Made by a program: the position numbers and the translations under genes. 64,000 nt of DNA from Pseudogracilibacillus sp037071985 (GTDB lineage: Bacteria; Bacillota; Bacilli; Bacillales; Amphibacillaceae): the NCBI RefSeq assembly GCF_037071985.1, contig NZ_JAXHDF010000007.1, positions 191,010 through 255,009 on the forward strand, written 5' to 3'. Of the stretch, positions 17,538 through 26,144 are shown piece by piece (the first letter of the stretch is position 1; every line of letters starts with the position of its first letter). Under the pieces are notes generated by a model. It did no database searches and was not told the origin of the DNA. It saw only the letters and a list, made by a program, of their open reading frames with translations.

Positions 17538-18941
17538 TTAGATCACTTTCTTTATTTCTCTTTTTATTTTGTTTACAATTCTTTTTATTAATGGGGGATT
17601 TATAGTTTTATTATAAGCCTCTACATTTGGATTCATATAATCAATAAATGAATCAAAATGTTGATTCTCTTCTGCAATCTTAAAGGCATTAAAACTCTCT
17701 TGAGAAAGTTGCATTCTCTTCTTATAAACTTGCTTTCTATTTGAATCAATTTTATCTGATGCCCTTACTCTTTTATTTGGTCGCCATTCATTATTCTCGT
17801 CTTTTAAGTGTAATCTGTATGAAAGTCCATCTCTTCTATGTCGGAATCCTCCTGCTTGTGATTTATATACTCTTTCCGCGGTTAGTTCATCAAGGTATAC
17901 TTTACCAGCACTAATACCCTCTTCCAGTATTTGCAATATATCAGGATTTCGAACTGTAATAACATTTGTACCGTCACTATCATTTGCGTATTCGGGCAAC
18001 CATGCGTCTCCAACAGTAACATCGGCAGTTTCCGCCAATACATCATCACAAAATTCACAAGCATTATATTTAAATAATCCTTGTCCCCAATTTGTAGTAT
18101 ATAACTCCTTTCGAGGTGCACTTAATTTTACTTTTTCTCCATTTATTGTTCCCTCTACTTCTACACCATAATCATTTGCTGCTTTATCTTCTAACTTAAC
18201 TCTAAAATCAATCCAAGATAAATTATCAGGCTCTATTCCTAATTGCCAACCCATTGATTTTGCAAACATATCACTTTTCAAATGTCCACAGACTAAACCA
18301 ATGCAATACTTAATTCTTTCCTTAATAACTTTATCATTTTCAGCCAAAAGTCGTACCGATTTGATAAAACATGGAATACCTATTATAGCGTATCTTCCTT
18401 TTTTCTCTTTAACAAATTTCATTACCTTTGATAATTCAATAGGATAATATTTTGACTTTGCACCCGAAGATAATTCATCTAAAGTAGAAGATACTTGGTA
18501 TTCGAATAATAAATTACTGTTATCATTTTTTTCTTTTACATGGATAATTCCATCTACTAAATCTAACTTCAATAATTGTGAAGCAATCCAGCTACCCATA
18601 CCACCAGAGGAGCCTTTGTCCCTGTATTTTCCTTCTTTTACATATCCCGCAAAATTTTTTAAATAATAACCAGTATTTTCATTAAATGTTGGATGATGTG
18701 TTTTGAATAATTCTTTTCCTAACTCAGTTTCATTTTTACTCTCATTAGAAAATGGACAAACAGAATTAACATCTGGTTCAGTTCGACAATCTAATTCATA
18801 TTTAATAACAGGCCGAAACTTACCATTTTTATCTAACCTCATTTCAAATGGTGAATCATCTACACTGGCGCAAGCTCCGCATCCTATACAGTAATCATTT
18901 TCTATGACAGTATCCATTAAATATTTGATATTCTTATTCAT
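17538..18941 (-). CDS. F420-hydrogenase/dehydrogenase beta-subunit-like protein of polysaccharide clusters
   Basis: Protein of 467 residues with the CIGCGAC iron-sulfur cluster motif near the N-terminus (further cysteines in DCRTEPDVNSVCPF), then the FrhB-type core with KSKYYPIEL, GIPCFIKSVRLLA, CGHLKSDMFAKSMG and FCDDVLAETADVTVGDAWLP. These proteins often accompany polysaccharide pyruvyl transferases, and one is encoded two genes upstream here. The reaction is not established, and a cofactor other than F420 is likely in Bacilli. The start at ATG 18939-18941 is uncertain; an in-frame ATG lies 15 bp upstream. Confidence 0.85.
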   Translation of the reverse strand: MNKNIKYLMDTVIENDYCIGCGACASVDDSPFEMRLDKNGKFRPVIKYELDCRTEPDVNSVCPFSNESKNETELGKELFKTHHPTFNENTGYYLKNFAGYVKEGKYRDKGSSGGMGSWIASQLLKLDLVDGIIHVKEKNDNSNLLFEYQVSSTLDELSSGAKSKYYPIELSKVMKFVKEKKGRYAIIGIPCFIKSVRLLAENDKVIKERIKYCIGLVCGHLKSDMFAKSMGWQLGIEPDNLSWIDFRVKLEDKAANDYGVEVEGTINGEKVKLSAPRKELYTTNWGQGLFKYNACEFCDDVLAETADVTVGDAWLPEYANDSDGTNVITVRNPDILQILEEGISAGKVYLDELTAERVYKSQAGGFRHRRDGLSYRLHLKDENNEWRPNKRVRASDKIDSNRKQVYKKRMQLSQESFNAFKIAEENQHFDSFIDYMNPNVEAYNKTINPPLIKRIVNKIKREIKKVI

Positions 18942-18989
18942 TATATACACATCCATTCATTCACGTTAAAAGGTTTCAAAATCCAATTA

Positions 18990-20513
18990 TTATGTAAGTT
19001 TTCCCTTTATCTTTTTAAACATCGATAAGGTTAACTCTTTTTCGTAAGAATTAAATCCAAATTTAAATATCAGAAAACTATGCACTACTATATATAAACA
19101 AATCTTAATAGCAATAAATAGTAAAGTTTCTTGTGGTATCAAAATATTTAACAAAAACCCAATAACTAAAGAAATCGTAATTGGTACAGTTATATTTACT
19201 ATGTTTTTCCAAAAAGCAATCATATTGATACCAAGCTTTTTTTGATAATAAATATTCATTAATATTACATTCCCAAAAAATAACGTTGCGCCAGTGATAT
19301 AGGCAACACCAATTCCACCATAATTTCTTGCAATTGGGATTGAAAGAATTACATTAAGAACTGCAATGATTATTAACATAACAGATCTAAATCCTTGTAA
19401 ATTTTTTGCATACAAGATTGAAATTCCAATATTTTGTATTAGAGGGATTGTTAATGGCAGCATAATAATTAATACAATATTATATGCATCACTGTAATTT
19501 GCCCCAGCCCATATATTAATAAATGGTTGGCCAAATAATATAAATCCACTCAATATCAGGGTCAGTATAATATACTGCAATCTTCCATATCTGATCATCA
19601 TTTCTGTTAATTCATTACTGCTTGCTTTTCTCGCTACCATCATAGATGCTTTCGGTAAAAACAAGCCACTAATTGAAGTTGAGAACTGAATATATAGTTT
19701 AACAAACTGCATAGCAATCGCATAAATTGCAACTGAAACTGTCCCTTTAACTGCGCCCAATATAATTTGATCTGTTTGCCAATATATCTGATCAACTATT
19801 ACTGCTAAAAACACAAAAAAAGAATACGCTAATATTTCTTTTAATAAGGTAGTATCAAGCTTTCCAAAACTAAACGTTATACTTATTTTTTTAAAACAAT
19901 AAAAAGCATTAAATAGCAAACACCCTAAATTTACTACGGTTGTAATGATCACCATCGATATTGCTCCATAGCCAATATAAATGATTGGTAGGATTAATAA
20001 TGGAGCCATAACTATTCTTACGATAGAAACAACTTTATCAATTACAAAACGTTCATATGCGCGTATAATTGAACTAAATATGGACAATGGAAAAGACAAT
20101 GCAAAGTTTATTATAAGGATTATTATCATTATTTTTGCACTTTGTAATTGTGTTCCCGATAATTTATCACCAAATAAAGCATCAACACTTTGGTAAACAG
20201 CAATTCCAACAACAACGGTTAATAAACCTATAAAAGTATATAGGATTAAAAATAGTCCATTTAACTTAGATTCTTTATTTTCATCCCCTACTACTCTGTT
20301 TCTTGCTGTATATCTGACCATCGCATTCCCAAGTCCCATATCCATAACACTAAAATATGCTGCTAACGATCCAATTAGAGAATAAAGTCCAAATTCCGAT
20401 TGCCCCAATATTCTTATCATAATGGGTGTATACACTAAAGCAACTGCAATTGAAATAAAAATAGACAGATATGATAATAATGCTCCTGCTTTGAGTTGAC
20501 TCAAATTACTCAA
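18990..20513 (-). CDS. Wzx-type oligosaccharide flippase (MATE/MOP superfamily)
   Basis: Moves the lipid-linked repeat unit across the cytoplasmic membrane. It has 507 residues and about 12-14 hydrophobic helices, beginning GALLSYLSIFISIAVALVYTPIMIRILG, with the family segment EFGLYSLIGSLAAYFSVMDMGLGNAMVRY. It starts at TTG (20513) with a weak AAAGAAG site. It sits between the pyruvyl transferase and the FrhB-like gene. Assignment as the exporter of this cluster is firm from family and context; the exact cargo is unknown. Confidence 0.9.
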   Translation of the reverse strand: MSNLSQLKAGALLSYLSIFISIAVALVYTPIMIRILGQSEFGLYSLIGSLAAYFSVMDMGLGNAMVRYTARNRVVGDENKESKLNGLFLILYTFIGLLTVVVGIAVYQSVDALFGDKLSGTQLQSAKIMIIILIINFALSFPLSIFSSIIRAYERFVIDKVVSIVRIVMAPLLILPIIYIGYGAISMVIITTVVNLGCLLFNAFYCFKKISITFSFGKLDTTLLKEILAYSFFVFLAVIVDQIYWQTDQIILGAVKGTVSVAIYAIAMQFVKLYIQFSTSISGLFLPKASMMVARKASSNELTEMMIRYGRLQYIILTLILSGFILFGQPFINIWAGANYSDAYNIVLIIMLPLTIPLIQNIGISILYAKNLQGFRSVMLIIIAVLNVILSIPIARNYGGIGVAYITGATLFFGNVILMNIYYQKKLGINMIAFWKNIVNITVPITISLVIGFLLNILIPQETLLFIAIKICLYIVVHSFLIFKFGFNSYEKELTLSMFKKIKGKLT

Positions 20514-20533
20514 CTTCTTTCAATGATTAAATC

Positions 20534-21664
20534 CTACTTTAAATTTAATGCGTCTTCCAAGTACTCAAATGCCTTCTGACGTTGTAATTTCAATATGGGA
20601 TGTACATGTGAAAAATCCATCTTAAGTAAGTCACTATTAATATTGATTTTATCAACATGTCTTGTTTCAAACTTGAAAGTCGATAATAATGTGTCAATTC
20701 TAGAGTTCATAGATGGGAATTTCCCTTCCCTATCAAATACTACAAAAGGCGTCTCTAATAATATTGAAAATACAGCTCCATGAAATGAATCTGTAATAAA
20801 AATACTTGATGAATTTATATAATCTATAAATTCACTTGGTCCAGATAAATATGGTAATTTATCGTTCGGTTGTGCTAAATTAATAATTTTCAAATGATTG
20901 TTTTTGGCTATTTTATTAATTATTTTTCTTTTGGCTCTTGAAATTCTACCTAAAAAATAGGTTAATAAATAACCTGTTTTTGGTTTATTAGAAGGTACAT
21001 TTGCAATTGATAGCCACTTTTCTTTTGATAACATAAGAGTCGGATCAATTAATACAGGGGCATCTCTCCCAGTTAACTCTTTAATGATTTTTGCTCCTGC
21101 TTCTTCCCTAACAGACAATCTATGCATTTCAGATATCCATTTTTTATATCTATCTATATAATCTTCGGGAATTTGATCCGTACCAAAGCTTGGTGAGTAA
21201 GCTATTCTTTTCTCTTTAGGTGCAAATGTTAGAAAGTAAGCCGGGTCACCCTTTCGAAAAAAAGGATTCCAAACTTGATCACTTCCTGTTATAAAGTATT
21301 CATATTCATCCAAAAGACCCTTATTTATATTGTTCTCATCTAATTTAAACGTTGTTTCATGTATATGTTTTCTCGAGAAATTTCTAAAGATCCGTTCCCT
21401 CTTATTATTTAGTTTCTTTTTATATAAAATTCCTGTAACTTTATTATGCAATCTCTCATAGTTATCTTTCGGAGAAGATTTTAATATATTTTTAGCCTTT
21501 ATTAACAAAGGAATATCTTTAGGGTTATTCTTTTTAATGTCAACCCAAATGGTTTCTACATCAAATCCATAAGATTTAACGACTTCTTGTAATGCATAGT
21601 TTTGTAATCTATTACCATAATTAACATAACCGTTTAAAGTAATTATTCCAATTTTCTTTTGCAT
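20534..21664 (-). CDS. Polysaccharide pyruvyl transferase family protein
   Basis: Likely transfers pyruvate from phosphoenolpyruvate to a sugar as a ketal (CsaB/WcaK family). It has 376 residues from the ATG at 21662-21664, preceded by GAGG. Recognisable segments are IGIITLNGYVNYGNRLQNYALQ at the start, FITGSDQVWNP, KRIAYSPSFG, SVREEAGAKII and TDSFHGAVFSILLETPFVVF. A pyruvylated acidic sugar in the polymer is inferred. This subfamily commonly pairs with FrhB-like proteins, as here. Confidence 0.88.
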   Translation of the reverse strand: MQKKIGIITLNGYVNYGNRLQNYALQEVVKSYGFDVETIWVDIKKNNPKDIPLLIKAKNILKSSPKDNYERLHNKVTGILYKKKLNNKRERIFRNFSRKHIHETTFKLDENNINKGLLDEYEYFITGSDQVWNPFFRKGDPAYFLTFAPKEKRIAYSPSFGTDQIPEDYIDRYKKWISEMHRLSVREEAGAKIIKELTGRDAPVLIDPTLMLSKEKWLSIANVPSNKPKTGYLLTYFLGRISRAKRKIINKIAKNNHLKIINLAQPNDKLPYLSGPSEFIDYINSSSIFITDSFHGAVFSILLETPFVVFDREGKFPSMNSRIDTLLSTFKFETRHVDKININSDLLKMDFSHVHPILKLQRQKAFEYLEDALNLK

Positions 21665-21689
21665 ATTCACACCTCGGATTTATAAAAAA

Positions 21690-23027
21690 CTATACTTTTG
21701 CAGAGTTACTTATTTTATCGATGATAACACTATTCACTATTGATAAACTAAAGAAATACATAAACAAATAAACAATATTATAAAATGGATTTTCTGTTAA
21801 ACAATAAAGTATAAAAAATGTTTGGTAATAAAAGGAAAAGGTTAAAGCGATTTTCCACTTGTTACTATAAATACTACTAGATAAGATTAATTTTAAAATT
21901 CTAAAAGTATTTATATAGGTATAAACCATTGCCAGCATTACAATTAAAAACCCAACTAACCCAGTTTCAGCCAACAGTTGTAAATATACATTATGAACTG
22001 TTAAATCTCTTGAAAGAAGCTGGCCAGAAGTGACAACTATAAACTGTTCCCATCCTATTCCAAATATAGGATTATCCTTAAAGATATCCCATGCTCTTTC
22101 ATACAAAATTGTTCTTCCACTTGTAATATCTTGACCTGCTAAAATGTTGTTAATTGTAACTATCATCCTTCTAAATATGTCTATAAAGTCCATATAACTA
22201 GTCACAATATACAATATTAAGGAACTAAATATGAGGCCAAAAATTACTTTTACAAACCTGGTAGATTTATTTTTTGAAGTTGCAAAGTAGTAAGTCAATA
22301 TAAATGAAAAGATTCCCCATAACATTATTGAGCGCTTTCCTGTCATAATTAATCCTATAATCAATATTAATATAAGGAAGGTGTCAAAAAGCATACTCTT
22401 TTTTTCTCTAAATCTGTTAGCTAAAATTATCCCAATCCCCATTATCATTGGACCTGCCGCCATTGCAGGTTGTCCAAAACCTAGACCAGGATAATAACCA
22501 AGTATAACTAATTCTAAAGTTCTCTCTTTTACTGAAAGTGGCACGAAAGAAAATGTTAAAGAATGAAATAAATCAGTGAAAAAATAATGGAAAAAAGTAC
22601 CAAAAGCATAAATAATAGATGAAACTTTTATTAACTTAAATGAAACATCAAATCTATCAATATCTGCCTTTGCAAACAACAAAAAGAATAATCCTGATAT
22701 GTACATAAAGTATTGAACATCAACATCTATAGTAGCAGTAAATATGATATATAATAATATAGTTACGATTGCTATGCTCCAAAATAAGTCTATTTTGGTA
22801 TAGTTTATCGTAAACATCCCATTTTTTTTCGGTTTAAATACTAGTAAAATAATAGCTATAGCAATTATTCCAATTTGCAAAACACTTTCTTCAATGATAA
22901 ATCCATACCAACGCTGAGTAAATATATAGAAGACATATATAAATAATGCAATACTAGATATATAAATCCCTTTATTATTTGATCTTGTTTTTTTATTTAA
23001 CTCTATTTTATTTTTAGTTTTTTGCAT
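21690..23027 (-). CDS. O-antigen ligase / Wzy-type polymerase
   Basis: Polytopic membrane protein of about 445 residues with roughly 11-12 hydrophobic helices and a large extracytoplasmic loop holding TSGRTILYERAWDIFKDNPIFGIGWEQF, the Wzy_C/O-antigen ligase signature, followed by VHNVYLQLLAETG. It would polymerise repeat units on the outer face of the membrane. The start is uncertain: ATG at 23025-23027 (GGGG 9 bp upstream) or an in-frame ATG up to 21 bp earlier. Confidence 0.87.
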   Translation of the reverse strand: MQKTKNKIELNKKTRSNNKGIYISSIALFIYVFYIFTQRWYGFIIEESVLQIGIIAIAIILLVFKPKKNGMFTINYTKIDLFWSIAIVTILLYIIFTATIDVDVQYFMYISGLFFLLFAKADIDRFDVSFKLIKVSSIIYAFGTFFHYFFTDLFHSLTFSFVPLSVKERTLELVILGYYPGLGFGQPAMAAGPMIMGIGIILANRFREKKSMLFDTFLILILIIGLIMTGKRSIMLWGIFSFILTYYFATSKNKSTRFVKVIFGLIFSSLILYIVTSYMDFIDIFRRMIVTINNILAGQDITSGRTILYERAWDIFKDNPIFGIGWEQFIVVTSGQLLSRDLTVHNVYLQLLAETGLVGFLIVMLAMVYTYINTFRILKLILSSSIYSNKWKIALTFSFYYQTFFILYCLTENPFYNIVYLFMYFFSLSIVNSVIIDKISNSAKV

Positions 23028-23050
23028 AATTTCGAGCCCCATATACATCT

Positions 23051-24049
23051 TTATATTTCAAATTTTGATTTTTTTGGTAAGATATCCTTAAAAGCATCGA
23101 TTATTGCTTGTTTTTCTTGTTCAAAATTTCTAACAGGATCCTTGTCATTATCATTGATACAAACCATATGATATTTTTGTTCACAAATAGCTTCTACTAT
23201 ATCAGCATTATCGTTAGTGATATCGTATGTTCGACCAATACTTGAACGTCTTGGTGAAAAGCGTCCCTCTACAAGTTGTTTATATCTAAATAACCACTGA
23301 TTAACATCCCGACCATTCCGAAATTTGTTCTGACAAGTATTATCTAAAATCTGATATTCATCTTCCCATAATTCATCAAACGTTTCCTTAAGGTAGGAAT
23401 TTGGTAAATGTGGATTTAAAAAACCTGCAAAATGACTAAACGGTAACATCAATAATGTACTAATAATATGCTTTCTATAAGAAAAGTTAAACCATTTTGA
23501 GAAGTTTTCTTTTAAAACTTTATTTTTATTATAGGCTGTATTTATTATTTCCATATTATTAGATACTATTGCTCCAGTAGACATTCGAAAATTATTAATC
23601 AATGGTCTAATAACTGCAATATCACATGGAAGATTATTAATGAAAAAATCACTTGCTTTCATCTCTTTTGTTATAAATGTATCATCATTAAAATACACAA
23701 ACTTCTCCGACAAATCTTTAATTCTATGAAAATTCAATTCTATAACATGAGAACTAAAAGTTGGTAGGTATTTTGCCGGGATATAATCTTGATGATAGAC
23801 AATATTCAGCTTAGGATGATTTATATTTAACCATTTTGGAAGGTGACCCCATGTAATAAAATGAATTTTATTTACCCAAGGAGTAAATTTTTCTATCCCA
23901 CGGAACCAATAATGTAAGTTATCCCAATCCCGATATCGGATTTCCCTTCTGTCCGACGGGCCTTTTTCAGTATACTTTTCTTTTTCTTTTATCCATTCGG
24001 GATCACTACCATCTACCCATGTTAATATAAAATCTATTTTATCTGTCAT
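23051..24049 (-). CDS. Stealth-family sugar-1-phosphate transferase
   Basis: Stealth proteins transfer hexose-1-phosphate from nucleotide sugars to make phosphodiester-linked capsular polymers. It has 332 residues from the ATG at 24047-24049; the longer reading overlaps the upstream gene by 53 bp. Conserved regions are present in order: CR1 DFILTWVDGSDPEW, CR2 RDWDNLHYWFRGIEKFTPWVNKIHF and HPKLNIVYHQDYIP, CR3 FVYFNDDTF, and a C-terminal NDNDKDPVRNF segment. It is the only recognisable sugar-polymer transferase in the cluster apart from the priming enzyme. Confidence 0.9.
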   Translation of the reverse strand: MTDKIDFILTWVDGSDPEWIKEKEKYTEKGPSDRREIRYRDWDNLHYWFRGIEKFTPWVNKIHFITWGHLPKWLNINHPKLNIVYHQDYIPAKYLPTFSSHVIELNFHRIKDLSEKFVYFNDDTFITKEMKASDFFINNLPCDIAVIRPLINNFRMSTGAIVSNNMEIINTAYNKNKVLKENFSKWFNFSYRKHIISTLLMLPFSHFAGFLNPHLPNSYLKETFDELWEDEYQILDNTCQNKFRNGRDVNQWLFRYKQLVEGRFSPRRSSIGRTYDITNDNADIVEAICEQKYHMVCINDNDKDPVRNFEQEKQAIIDAFKDILPKKSKFEI

Positions 24050-24056
24050 AAAAATG

Positions 24057-25364
24057 TCACTCTCTCGTAAGCCACTTTGTTTTTCCCGCGATTGTTTGTC
24101 GCAATTCATTTACTCGTTTAATTTCTAATTCAGCTAATCTCTTATCAATTTTAAGTAACCTATGTTTTATTTCTCTTATATCATTTTCAGTTATTTCAAC
24201 ATCAGACTTTAAATAAATAGTATATTTTAAATCTTTAGTGTATCTAATTTGATAAGCAGTAACTTTCTTTGAAAATTTGATGGCATGTGTAATACCTTCT
24301 GAATGTATTGGTGTATTTTCATCTAGCATTAAAAAGTCGTTATCTCTGCCTTTTACCGCTTCAAACCTATATACGCTTTCTAAATTCTTTTCAGTTCCTG
24401 TAATAATATCTCCGATTTCATACCTTATCAAAGGGAATGCTCTAGGATACAACGATGTAACTAATATTCTACCACTTTGGGAGGGGTTGCCCTCGTTATC
24501 GACACATTCAATTAAATTATTTCTCCAAAGCACTTTATATCCTCCGTCTGGATGAGTATGAGCTAAATATTTAGTTTCCATTGTGGCATATTGAAGACCA
24601 ACTGGACAACCAAAGATTTCACTAATAAAATTCTTATCTTCGTTTTTATCAAAGCCCTCAGCTGCCCCCATAACAACCTTTAAATTCAATTTATGGAATT
24701 CAGTTTTTCGGTCTGCATTTACTTTGGCAAGCATATATAAAGCTTTACTATAACCTACAATGTATTTAGGTTTAAAATTAATAATTTGTTCACCAGCATC
24801 TCTTAATTTTTCGTTGGATAGATCATATGCTGAAAAGCGCTTATACCCTATTAAAGGAAGACCAATTTTAAATTTAAGCATATTTTTATACTTTGTGAGC
24901 CCGGAGCCTAATGTGTGTGAATGTCCCCAAATTCTAAACATGCGATCAGACCTTTTAATATTATAAAAATCTCTTACATACCATACCGCTGGTTCACATT
25001 CTTGCGTTTCCGTTTTCCAACTAGGATACTGCAATGGATTCCCAGTTGAGCCTCCAGTAGTCCCCCATGAATCAGGTTTCTTTGATCTATCTATTAATTC
25101 TTTTATATGCTGATTAGCAAAAGAACGATCGATGGTAGGTAACTTTTTAAATTCTTCAAAGTTTGTAATAATTTTAGGTACTTTCCTTTTATTAACCAAG
25201 TCATTATAATATGGTACATGCGTTTGAATAGTCTCCCAAATTTGGTTGAACACATTGATTTGATAGTTTGTTATCTTTCCGACTTCCATATTATTATAAA
25301 ACTCTTGTTCTTTTCTAACTTTTGGTCTAATATTTTTTTCTCTTAAATAAGGCAATAAAGACAT
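24057..25364 (-). CDS. PaaK/CapK-like adenylate-forming protein
   Basis: 435 residues of the phenylacetate-CoA-ligase-like branch of the ANL superfamily found in capsule clusters (CapK). The ATP-binding loop reads SWGTTGGSTGNPL, with DRMFRIWGH, YATMETKYLAHTHPDGG, TSLYPRAFPLIRYEIGDI and a C-terminal domain. It probably activates a carboxylic acid for transfer to the polysaccharide, or is a structural relative without ligase activity. The acid is unknown. It lies 7 bp upstream of the Stealth gene. Confidence 0.85.
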   Translation of the reverse strand: MSLLPYLREKNIRPKVRKEQEFYNNMEVGKITNYQINVFNQIWETIQTHVPYYNDLVNKRKVPKIITNFEEFKKLPTIDRSFANQHIKELIDRSKKPDSWGTTGGSTGNPLQYPSWKTETQECEPAVWYVRDFYNIKRSDRMFRIWGHSHTLGSGLTKYKNMLKFKIGLPLIGYKRFSAYDLSNEKLRDAGEQIINFKPKYIVGYSKALYMLAKVNADRKTEFHKLNLKVVMGAAEGFDKNEDKNFISEIFGCPVGLQYATMETKYLAHTHPDGGYKVLWRNNLIECVDNEGNPSQSGRILVTSLYPRAFPLIRYEIGDIITGTEKNLESVYRFEAVKGRDNDFLMLDENTPIHSEGITHAIKFSKKVTAYQIRYTKDLKYTIYLKSDVEITENDIREIKHRLLKIDKRLAELEIKRVNELRQTIAGKTKWLTRE

Positions 25365-25456
25365 CTAGACACTCCCTGTACATACAAGCCTTAATAGTCA
25401 AATAATATTCAAATAAAATGAATTATTATAATTCTAATTCTTATATTAAGTAACAT

Positions 25457-26095
25457 TTAATTATTACTGACCTTTTTCTTTACTTTTCTCTCCACATCAC
25501 TCTTACTTTTATTTCCATGAATTCCATCTCTTTTAAAAACCTTAACAACAGTCAACAATATTATTGTAAAATCTAATAAAATATTTTGTTTTTTTATATA
25601 TTCCAAATCCAGTTTTATTCTTTCATCCCAAGATAATGAATTTCTACCTTTTACCTGAGCAAAGCCAGTAATACCCGGACGAACTATGAATCTTTTTTTC
25701 TGAACTTTAGTATATTCATGATACTCTCTAGGGTGATAAGGAACCGGTGGGCGCGGTCCTACTAGGCTCATATCCCCTTTAAGAACGTTTAATATTTGAG
25801 GTAGCTCATCTAAACTAGTTTTTCTTAAAATGGAACCAACCTTGGTTATTCTATTATCTCCTTCAAAGGTAATTAATCCAGAGCCAACCTTTTCAGCGTT
25901 ATCTATCATAGTTCTATATTTAAAAATATTAAATTCTTTGCCATTTTTACCTAACCTTTTTTGTTTAAAAATTATTGGTCCCTTACTATCTATTTTAATT
26001 GCAATTGCTATAAATACACTGATAACTAACAATGGGAACAGTAATATTAATACAAAAATAATATCAATAACTCTTTTTAAAAATTTGTCGTACAT
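25457..26095 (-). CDS. Priming sugar-1-phosphate transferase (undecaprenyl-phosphate acceptor)
   Basis: Starts repeat-unit assembly by placing a sugar-1-phosphate on undecaprenyl phosphate at the membrane. It has 212 residues: one N-terminal hydrophobic segment (VIDIIFVLILLFPLLVISVFIAIAI), then the bacterial sugar-transferase core with KQKRLGKNGKEFNIFKYRTM, SLDELPQILNVLKGDMSLVGPRPP and RPGITGFAQVKGRNSLSWDER. The short form resembles EpsL/PglC, whose donors are diacetamido-sugar nucleotides. That matches the dehydratase/aminotransferase pair here, but donor identity is inferred. Confidence 0.92.
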   Translation of the reverse strand: MYDKFLKRVIDIIFVLILLFPLLVISVFIAIAIKIDSKGPIIFKQKRLGKNGKEFNIFKYRTMIDNAEKVGSGLITFEGDNRITKVGSILRKTSLDELPQILNVLKGDMSLVGPRPPVPYHPREYHEYTKVQKKRFIVRPGITGFAQVKGRNSLSWDERIKLDLEYIKKQNILLDFTIILLTVVKVFKRDGIHGNKSKSDVERKVKKKVSNN

Positions 26096-26144
26096 TAATA
26101 TTGCCCCTTTTTAAAGCCAGATACTTTATTTACAAATATACTTC

